The notes under the pieces: model-generated
What the model saw: only the letters and a program-made list of their open reading frames with translations
Databases searched by the model: none
What the model was told of the DNA's origin: nothing
From: Powellomyces hirtus
Taxonomy: Eukaryota; Chytridiomycota; Chytridiomycetes; Spizellomycetales; Powellomycetaceae
Reading direction: 5' to 3'
DNA: 64,000 nt
Assembly: GCA_025526995.1 (NCBI GenBank)
Contig: JAHLKG010000010.1
Span: forward strand, 682,001 to 746,000
Position numbers and translations under genes: made by a program
Shown: positions 56,693 through 64,000 of the stretch, piece by piece
Layout of the letters: every line of letters starts with the position of its first letter
Numbering within the stretch: position 1 is the first letter of the stretch

Positions 56693-57178
56693 ACCTGGTG
56701 CTATGGGTGGGGCGCAATCTCAGTAATCCGGAGGAAGGGGAGGAAGGGTCAGGGGGAGGAGTTAATCTCTCGATAATGTCCCATGAACAGTGCATAACTC
56801 TTCAGAATGAGAATAGCAGATAGTGTAGTTTGAAGCTTGCGGATGAAATAAGGTGGAATGTTTGCGTAGTCAGTATTTTTTGCACATTTTGGCATCAGCG
56901 AAGGCTCAAGTACTTAGGTCTTACCCGGAATAAAGATCGAGATCTGTACTCAAAGTGTTGTAAGCGCAACTTTCCACGCATGGGCTCGGAGGCGCGGAGG
57001 CGTTTGTCGGAGTTCTGGCGCGCGCTTAGTTGCGCGGCCTGTCAGAGGTCAACCCGCCTACAGCTGTCAAATACCCAGCGTAAACCTTTTATTTCGTTGC
57101 CCAAATCGTACTCAGTGTCTTTGATTTTCTCGTTCTGCATTTTATCTATCCATCTCTCGCTTGCGTATCATTATCCAA
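56693..57178. other. intergenic between family copies
   Basis: No gene supported. Presumably the promoter of copy 3. Some pyrimidine-rich stretches lie just before the start codon (57120-57160). Confidence 0.5.
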
Positions 57179-57907
57179 ATGGCTTGCAAGGACATGTCTG
57201 GCTCACTTCTTGATGACAAGGAGGCCTCCAATGACACCACCCGCACTGACGACTCTGAAACTGTAGCACCGCACACTGGTGACAACAGCAACGTCGACGT
57301 CAACACCAGAAATAGCACGGTGGACCCGGAGCTGGACAGGTACCAGGATTGGCAAGACTCAGACGGCGAAGACCAGTGGCAAGACACAGACGACGAAGAC
57401 CAGTGGCAGACTACCGACGACGAAGCGGAAAACACTCCCGAAGAGGAAAGCACACGAAAGCTCACACCACCTCCCACTCTTCGAAACAGCCTCATCAGTG
57501 GCCCCTCAGACCTCCGAACTCCATTCTGGCCCCTCCCCGGAGGCCCTCTCCCGGCCCCTACATCCACATACAGCCTTCCCCCGCGTCCTTCCATGCGCAA
57601 TACGAGCCCGGGTCGAATCGGGTGGTACCAAACCACCATCCCTCTCTTCTTCCCTCACTTAGCCGAACCAGTCCTTCTGCCAACCACCGACGGCTCCGCT
57701 CCGCATGCGTTCCGCATCCACCACCCGACTGATGACATGTATATTGAAGTCTCCGGGGGACTGGGCACGGATGCGAGAGAACATCCGCTGTATCAGCAGG
57801 TGGTGAATATGAAGAATTCCAGAGACTATTATGAGCAGACGCCAGCGTATCGTGGTGATCGAAAAGTCACTTTTCAGCGAAGTCATATGGATGGGGCGCA
57901 CTCATAA
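57179..57907 (+). CDS. unknown tandem family, copy 3 (acidic N-terminus)
   Basis: Uninterrupted frame of 242 residues; function unknown. The N-terminal 110 residues are very acidic and Thr-rich, with a short tandem repeat (DSDGEDQWQDTDDEDQWQTT). A Pro-rich linker follows. The C-terminal 85 residues match the module of copies 1 and 2: TTIPLFFPHLAEP, HAFRIHHPTDDMYIEVSGG, HPLYQQVVNM. The middle block with LRDPDEE is missing here. The shared core can be written FP-x-FFP-x-L-x-x-P ... H-A/V-F-x-L/I-x-HPT-x-x-x-x-EI/EV-x-x-G. The protein looks soluble. It is the best-preserved copy. Confidence 0.65.
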   Translation: MACKDMSGSLLDDKEASNDTTRTDDSETVAPHTGDNSNVDVNTRNSTVDPELDRYQDWQDSDGEDQWQDTDDEDQWQTTDDEAENTPEEESTRKLTPPPTLRNSLISGPSDLRTPFWPLPGGPLPAPTSTYSLPPRPSMRNTSPGRIGWYQTTIPLFFPHLAEPVLLPTTDGSAPHAFRIHHPTDDMYIEVSGGLGTDAREHPLYQQVVNMKNSRDYYEQTPAYRGDRKVTFQRSHMDGAHS

Positions 57908-58342
57908 ATGTTTTTAGTATAGGTGCAAAAAAGTGCATTTTGTTCTAGTATAGGTTAGCTTCCACAACGATATGTTGGCAGCCCGCACTCCTTCGTCATA
58001 GAAGAGACGCAACTCAGCATCAACATTGCAATTTTCCGAGGTTGCGCCAAAGAAGCAGGCCATGGCAACGGTACGGTGGAAAAATATGGCGCGAGTATTT
58101 GCCAGCAATGTGGGAAAGAAGAAAGATTCACATAGGCGTAACACCTTCTGGAAAGAAGCATGGCGGCGGCGGAGTAAGAAGCCCGGTCTCTTAAGTCTGG
58201 AATCAAAAATCGGAGAGCAGCTGACGTGAATGCATTTAGTATATAGGTTAGAGTATCAGAAGAAATTCGTGACACAAGCTGCAACATCCTCTAAACCCAA
58301 GACGTATCATACGGACGGAGACAGATCACACTACATAGTAGG
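57908..58342. other. convergent 3' intergenic region
   Basis: 435 nt between the stop of copy 3 and the stop of MOB2. No gene supported. Confidence 0.55.
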
Positions 58343-59340
58343 CTATATCCGTTGCGTCTGCTCCAACTCCGCAATGAATTCTGCCATTGGCGCAATCTCC
58401 TTCCTATCCACCAAGTCGAACTCTCTCGCAAAGCAGATAAAGTGGGCGAATAATGTGTTGAGATGTCCTTCGGCAGACACGTGTAGCAGCTTGTCGTAGT
58501 GGTGATGATATATGTGGGCAAAGATGCGGAACAGCTGTTTGAATATCCCGCGGATGGCCGTTTGGAACTCTCTTGGGAATTCAGAGCCTGGTGTGTACAA
58601 CCAGATGAGCTTTGTGACTGTCGCAACGCCATTTTGAACTGGGAACGAACCTGATTTGGTTGGGAAGACGTTCTCGTCGTTCAGCACGTTTTGTATCCAG
58701 GTCATCACATAGTCGACATATTGCGGGGCCGGGATTTTGATGGTTCGGCGCTGGCCATCAGTCCAGGTGTATTCTGTGCTACACACAGAAGGAGCGATGA
58801 GAAGAAGTTCCAACGGAGACGGTAAATGAGACGAAGCGGGTACCTTGGACCAGCGCACATGACTGGGCAATGTTGTGGTGTACAGAACTCTGCTATCGCC
58901 CCATAGAAGAGGTTTGTGTAGTTGAAGAAGTCAAAGGCTACTCGAAAGCGGTACGCCTTGTCAGCTCTGTCCTAGGGTTGGGTAGTTACGCATGGAGTGG
59001 ACTCACTATTAACCGCAAGCCTATGCATACAGTTACATACGTTAGCAGACTGACAGCTATCCCAGACCGCAAAAGTGAAAGACCTCACCACTCATTTATG
59101 TCCACGTAACGGGGCAAAGCGACCACCTTCCTCAGACTGCCGTTGACCAAGGTCGCCTCGACGAACGGATGGCTAAGCCATAGCGGTTTATGTCCATCTT
59201 TCTTCCCCTTCCCCTTTCCAAACTTACTGTTAATTGCAAATAAAGCTCCGTCAGCTTCACTCGTCTTCCCACAGCGGCTTTTGACATGGCAGAGTCCTCA
59301 ATGACAGACATTCTTTGCCATACCTCCCAAAGAAGTTCAT
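58343..59340 (-). CDS. MOB2: Mob2-type kinase activator
   Basis: Mob proteins bind and activate NDR/LATS kinases; fungal Mob2 partners the Cbk1/Orb6 kinase in polarity and cell separation. Five exons (59340-59324, 59226-59089, 59020-59007, 58937-58844, 58778-58343) give 232 residues. Exon 1 codes five residues, and exon 3 is a 14-nt micro-exon that restores EWLAVNTFDFFN across the joins. Fungal Mob2 features are present: [17 protein letters not shown] (yeast-type KPLYLCQPFV), [14 protein letters not shown], the zinc-binding Cys/His region around [13 protein letters not shown], and [15 protein letters not shown]. The C-terminus ([12 protein letters not shown]) is also typical. I prefer Mob2 over Mob1 because of the PFV and YVD blocks. 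Confidence 0.9.
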
Positions 59341-59828
59341 TTTGTGGAAACACTAATGTGTGCGTTGATGCCGAGGAAGGATGTTGTAGCTGGCAATCGC
59401 TTTTCCCCACTTCGACGTAGTGTGCGAAGAGTGACGGGATTTTGTTTTCAGCGGGTTACGTTTGTCACTTCATCACGCGGCCAAAGCCCAGACGCGTCCC
59501 CTCCGCGTTTCTCACCACCGTTCTGCAATCGATAACCCTTTCCACGCCCTCCGTTTGTATGAAAATGTTTTAAAGAGAAGTAAGCGAAAGCTTTTTGCAA
59601 CAACCTCTATTTCAATACACGTGTGTATGAAGAAGCTTCATATCAAGCCATCATAGTAGATAGCTCTGACGACAGCGTTGAAGCCCGCAAGGGGTGGTAG
59701 AATCAGCGGATCAGCAACGTCAGCGACCAACGGCTTATTGCGATGAATGATAGTCGATACATTTAAAGTATCGCGGGGGTAGATATATTGAGAAATGCAG
59801 CATCAAAGGCTCCGAGTCCGGTCCCAAA
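59341..59828. other. intergenic, MOB2 promoter
   Basis: 488 nt between the MOB2 start and the stop of the next minus-strand gene. No gene supported and no TATA box clear. Confidence 0.5.
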
Positions 59829-62802
59829 TCACCCCTTTTCGCCCGCCCCATTGGCCACATCCCTGATATCCCACTTCTGCAAATTCTTCATATCAATCAA
59901 CCCCCACTCTCTTCCCGCAGTAATCACACATGTTCCATTCTCCGAGTTCAGCATTCTGCATTTCCGTATTGATGGCGGTGGTGGCGGTCCTGCTGTTGTC
60001 GGCAACCGGGATGGTGAGAGCAGGTTGTTAATAGAGCCGGCGGAACCCGCATTTGAAAGCTGGTCAGAGGAGGAGGAGACGATGGGGTCGCGGAAGAGAG
60101 TGGCGGCGCGGTTGGAGAGGATGCGTTTTTCAAGTAAAGGGGTCGGACTCAAGATGTTGTATATCACAAAGATTCCTGGAAATCGAAAGGAGTAAGTCAT
60201 TTGTCGTGTCTACCAACTTGGTGCTGCATGTGCCACGTTACCATCAGCCGTATACGCAACCAAAAACTGTTTCAAAGCACCATGGCTGCTAACCAGCCTC
60301 ACACTATCAGCCCACACCAACGCCTGATCCGACGACGGCACTTGCTCGCGATCCTGATCCGTATATGTGTAGACGATGGGCACGGCTGTGGCTAAGCCCA
60401 TGTCCATGAGATACATTCGCAGCGAGCCGTCGGTGCAGCATAGCAGGAGGTATGGCTTGTTTGAGGCCGCGTGGAAAAAGGTCGTCATGTGTCGGGCCTG
60501 TAGGGGTACTATATGTTAGCAATGCGGGAGAAGGTGCCGGGGGGGGGGGGGGGGAGGGGAGGGCAGATACCATAATCTCCGGTCCAGTCCGGAACGAGTA
60601 TACGGCTTTTCCAGGTGCTTTCCCCAAAGCTTCTTCTGCACCTTTTGCAACATGGCGAGACGGTGCCAACGATTTTGACGGCAACGGTTGCGTCTACGTG
60701 GCAATTATTTGAATTTTGTTGTATCAAAAAGAAAAACATGGCGCACTGCCCGGTGTCAAAGTTACCTCCAAACACCATGCAACAAACAAATCCTTCCTCA
60801 TCACCGGTGGCATCGTGTCGGCTGTAAGTGTTGGCCGTCGCGCAAGCGGATCTCGTTCCGACGTCTCCTTGGGATCTTTCTCCTTGTTGCCTCCCACCAC
60901 CACCGTCTCACAGTTCAAGCGGAGAATAGCGCCTGACCGCATGGCCACCAGAAGATGCTTCTGGATCAGGTCTGCCGTGATGGCGCTGATGAACGATTCG
61001 TCTACAATGATGAAAGTGCAAAGGTTAGGACTCACTGCAGAACAGAGGGACGTTTCCTTTTTTCAGATGCTTTAGCAACATACCTAGGGAAGAATGTGGC
61101 CTCTCATCTCCATGCTTGGATCGTTCCCTCACGACATCCAGCCGCGTTTGCGCAATCACTTTCAGCTGCTTGTCCTTGGCCGTATATCGCAACACATCGC
61201 CTTTGCACTGCCATATATCTTCCAGATCCAGACCATACGCAGCGAGAACCAAGTCGGTGCCTGTATGGGATACCAAGCAAACAATGCTGTCGTCGTACTC
61301 GACGAAGCACGATAGCTTGATTGGTATTAACGAGAGTTGTCGCGTGTTGCAAATGGAGTACACATAGGTCTGAAATGCCACACCGTAATGAGCATATGAA
61401 GATGGAGAATTGGGAGTGGGTAATTTCCTCTGCCTCACCTACCGAGACATCTGTATCTCGAACGTAGGTGACATCAATTACAAACGTCGATCCAGCGCCC
61501 GAGACACAGCCCAAGAAAAAAGTATGTTGGGTGACCACAATCGGCGCAGGGGGTACCAACTCCTGAATGGTCGTGGAGTCTTTCCTTGTACGTCCAGAAG
61601 CCGGCCGCAGGGGCGCTGCAAACATCGGGTCGTCCTCCTCCTGCACCGCTTCAATTTCCTCCTCTTCGGCCACATTGCCAATCACTCTAGTACGTGCCGA
61701 TATCCGTCTTTTACTCGGCTCTGCTGCCGCGGATCCCCATAGTGACTTGGCTTGAGCGGGTTGGAGGTTGTCCTGGGATGCTATGGACGATGTTGCGGAT
61801 AGGCGACGCGATGGAATGTCGGATGATGACATGATCATACTGCTCCTTCGGCTGGAGGACTCGTTATCATCGTCCTCTTCGCCAGCCTGGGAGTCGTCGG
61901 GAAGCCTTTCGTCCGAAAACAGATGGCACACGGTGGCTATCATGTCGATTGTAGACAATTGAACAACGTCCCGGAGTTGTGGCGATTCCGAGGCAGGTGG
62001 AAATTCCCAGAACTCTAGTAAACATAAATAGATTCAGACCTCTGTGAGACTTGCCGCGAGATACTTTTGCATACATACCAAGCCAGTTATTCGATGCAAA
62101 CACGACGTACAATCTCGCGCCGAGAAAATGGACGAACATGACTTCACCGTAAGTGCAACAAAAGTAGTGCACAAACTTCGGACCCGCTTCAATAAAAGCA
62201 CAAGTTAATCATCAGCTCAAAGGGCTCTCACCCGAGCCTCTAGTCATACCCTCCAAAAGAGTTTCCTTGGCTCTAAACTTCTCCCTCGTCTCCTTGATTC
62301 GGTTTCTCAGATACTCTTCAGAATCAAGTTTCTGATTCGCCTAAGTCAAGAAACCAAATTTCAATATCCATCCGCGCATTCTGCCACAAAGGTATGTGCA
62401 TACATGCTCTTCCTCAAGCTTCTTCTTCTGCCCGCTCTGTCGCAACAAATCGTCTTTCGCACGAGCAATCATTTCCGTAGCGTAGCCTTCATCGTCCGTC
62501 ATTGAATTAACTGGTATATCGGCCGAGAAGATTGCGTACGGCTGGAAATGGCCGCGCTTGAAAATCACATGTTCGCGGAATGTCGTTTCCAAGTGCTAAC
62601 GAAACAACGGTTCAACGGAAAACTGTTAGTGTTCCAGTCAAGGTTCCATGGCCGTGGGACAATAATGCAGAATAAATAAACAAACCTCAATGTTTTCCCG
62701 AAAAGTGCTGATCTGATTTTTGGTCTGCAGCAGCTCAGTCGCGACGCTGATTGGTCGTGCTGTGGCGGATTTGACGTCGAACGGGCTTCTTTTTTTGGAC
62801 AT
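59829..62802 (-). CDS. unrecognised coiled-coil plus beta-propeller-like protein
   Basis: Family not identified. Ten exons (62802-62686, 62595-62404, 62340-62250, 62186-62079, 62014-61443, 61369-61084, 61034-60766, 60693-60571, 60497-60242, 60175-59829) all keep frame and give 786 residues. The first 130 residues are charged and helical (IARAKDDLLRQSGQKKKLEE, YLRNRIKETREKFRAKE). Beyond about 140 the chain becomes beta-rich in WD-like fashion (VMFVHFLGARLYVVFASNNW, LEFWEFPP, LVLAAYGLDLEDIWQCKGDV, LVAMRSGAILRLN, YLLLCCTDGSLRMYLMDM, CVITAGREWGLIDM). An acidic Ser-rich loop interrupts it. A nuclear-pore or membrane-scaffold propeller is possible but not shown. Confidence 0.75.
60540..60554. repeat. 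G homopolymer in an intron
   Basis: About 15 G just inside intron 8 of the propeller-like gene; reads as C on the coding strand. Confidence 0.85.
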
Positions 62803-63111
62803 TTTTAGACCACATACACACCTCCGCGGTCACTGACAGTTTTCCGCTGTCAATACATTCACGCGGTTCTTTGGTTAGTAAGCGTGAGTCAAGAACTCAC
62901 GGAGGACACCGCGCATTTCAGACGCAAATGCTTAATTGCATGCAGCGCAGGTTGTTGGAGGCTATTGGGCCTGGCCAGCAATATTGAATTGTTAGCTGCA
63001 TATCATGCGGCCACTCGGCCTCACAGACGGTCGCCGCGAAATACTTTGAGCCGCGGCCATGTTGGATGTCGCCACGACATCCTTCCCACGCGCAAAGAAT
63101 GATGTTTACAC
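62803..63111. other. intergenic, 5' flank of the propeller-like gene
   Basis: 309 nt without a supported gene. Should hold the promoter of the propeller-like gene and, if real, of the plus-strand frame downstream. Confidence 0.5.
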
Positions 63112-63660
63112 ATGAAAAGCAGCCAGTTAACATCGGTAGAAGAGCTGCTCAATGTACGTGATGGCGTTGGACGTCCGGATAGCATCGTCATCGACGACGA
63201 GGACACCAACAACCACAAAATCTACTGGAACTGTCTTCCCATTAGCAGGTTTCATTCATATTCATTATGTTTTCATCCTTATTTCAAGATGGGTGGACCT
63301 CCCCACAAAAACATCAGACCCTTGGGCCGGCTCCCAATCACAAACATAACACTCCCTCCAACACTACCATACCATGCATACAGCACCGAGGAAACGCGTG
63401 CGAACAGCTTATGTCAGCACACAATCCTTGTTGAGATTGACTATTGCACAGTGTACTGCACCACTCCGTTTCAGCGAGAAAAAAGACAAGCCTATGCGTC
63501 ACATGCTGCTTACATAGGCGAGCGGATGGAAAATGACTCTGTCCTTTTGTCCAGAGAATTGACAGCCTCTCCCACTCACCAGGAGCATCATCTCTGCTCT
63601 GGCTGCTTGGCATTGTTGGAGCTGGATGTTTGGGTGCAGAAAAGTTGGGAAGATGTCTAG
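63112..63660 (+). CDS. hypothetical open frame, weak support
   Basis: A 182-residue frame with ATG start (MKSSQLTSVEELLN) containing an acidic patch (VIDDEDTNNHK) and later CxxC pairs (LCSGCLALLELDVW). The first 46 residues look natural, but the rest shows no pattern. A possible donor (AATGTACGTG, about 63153) suggests it may instead be the first exon of a gene running out of the frame. I assign no function. Confidence 0.2.
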   Translation: MKSSQLTSVEELLNVRDGVGRPDSIVIDDEDTNNHKIYWNCLPISRFHSYSLCFHPYFKMGGPPHKNIRPLGRLPITNITLPPTLPYHAYSTEETRANSLCQHTILVEIDYCTVYCTTPFQREKRQAYASHAAYIGERMENDSVLLSRELTASPTHQEHHLCSGCLALLELDVWVQKSWEDV

Positions 63661-64000
63661 ATGGCAGGGGGGGAAGGCTGCGGCAGTGGGCAGCGAAAAA
63701 CCCAGCCGGTGCTTGTCACGCGATGCTGACCCACGGAAAATCTGGGGGTAAGACTCTGCACTAGGTACTGCATTGCCAAGAAATCGAACACAGCAACAAT
63801 CTTATCGGCAAGAACACTTGTCGAGCTATGGTGACGCAGGAGACAATAGAAAGAGCATCCGGCGCACCAGATAGAGTAGGCAGTCGTGAATTAAGCGTAC
63901 GCATTTTGGCGCAAATGCCCGTGACGGGTGGCATAAGATGTTGATGTAGGAATATTCAAAAACGCTCATGTGATGCCGAAATTATGGAGCAATCACTACC
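63661..64000. other. end of window, nothing recognised
   Basis: 340 nt with no supported coding frame, repeat or RNA gene. Confidence 0.5.

Noticed and set aside
59132..59410. Minus-strand open frame overlapping MOB2 exon 2 and its first intron
   Set aside because: It is in a different frame from the conserved Mob2 blocks. Splicing MNFFG to [11 protein letters not shown] explains the gene fully.

Overview
The window reads as nuclear DNA of a fungus, most probably an early-diverging, flagellated (chytrid-like) lineage. Genes are dense and split by short GT-AG introns, mostly 60-130 nt. Fungal markers are VTC polyphosphate polymerase, Las1, a fungal-type Mob2 and the short cytochrome oxidase subunit of the yeast Cox5a family. 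Several genes are rare or absent in yeasts: a FAM227 protein (a family I associate with ciliated organisms), an animal-like TPX2, KAT14 of the ATAC type, mitoribosomal mS34, and a PMCA with a C-terminal calmodulin-binding motif. The lineage is an inference; no rRNA or other species marker is present. I found no convincing tRNA, rRNA or CRISPR array.

Layout. 1-1.45 kb: non-coding with microsatellites. 1.46-5.1 kb: VMA21 (+) converging on a VTC4-type gene (-). 6.3-11 kb: a Ser/Pro/Gln-rich unknown gene, then TPX2 (+). 11.4-13.3 kb: an orphan seven-helix membrane protein (-), divergent from LAS1 (13.8-16.2 kb, +). 16.9-18.0 kb: cox5 (-). 19.5-23.4 kb: PMC1-type Ca2+-ATPase (-). 24.5-27.6 kb: KAT14 (+). 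28.2-28.5 kb: small hypothetical gene (-). 29.7-30.7 kb: secreted expansin-like DPBB protein (+). 30.9-32.2 kb: acyl-protein-thioesterase-like hydrolase (-). 33.3-34.6 kb: decayed ankyrin-repeat gene. 35.6-36.8 kb: DUF606/YdcZ-type transporter (-). 37.8-39.2 kb: OLA1 (-). 39.6-43.6 kb: large WD-repeat protein (-). 44.1-46.1 kb: mS34 (-) and HEM12 (+) head to head. 46.3-53.6 kb: FAM227 (-) and UGGT (+) head to head. 53.7-57.9 kb: an unstable island with Copia remnants, a broken enoyl-reductase-like gene and three copies of an unrecognised family. 58.3-62.8 kb: MOB2 (-) and an unrecognised coiled-coil/propeller protein (-). 62.8-64 kb: little that can be supported.

Functional links are modest. 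VMA21 (V-ATPase assembly) and VTC (vacuolar polyphosphate, which depends on the V-ATPase gradient) are neighbours, and PMC1 also serves vacuolar or plasma-membrane ion handling. TPX2, MOB2 and FAM227 concern spindle, morphogenesis and the flagellar apparatus. UGGT works in ER quality control, LAS1, OLA1 and mS34 in ribosome biology, and HEM12 and cox5 in mitochondrial and haem metabolism. These look like ordinary housekeeping neighbours. The most unusual stretch is the 53.7-57.9 kb island with its tandem unknown family.

Exon boundaries were worked out by hand from splice signals, reading-frame phase and family conservation. Every multi-exon model given here keeps frame. Start codons are least certain where noted.
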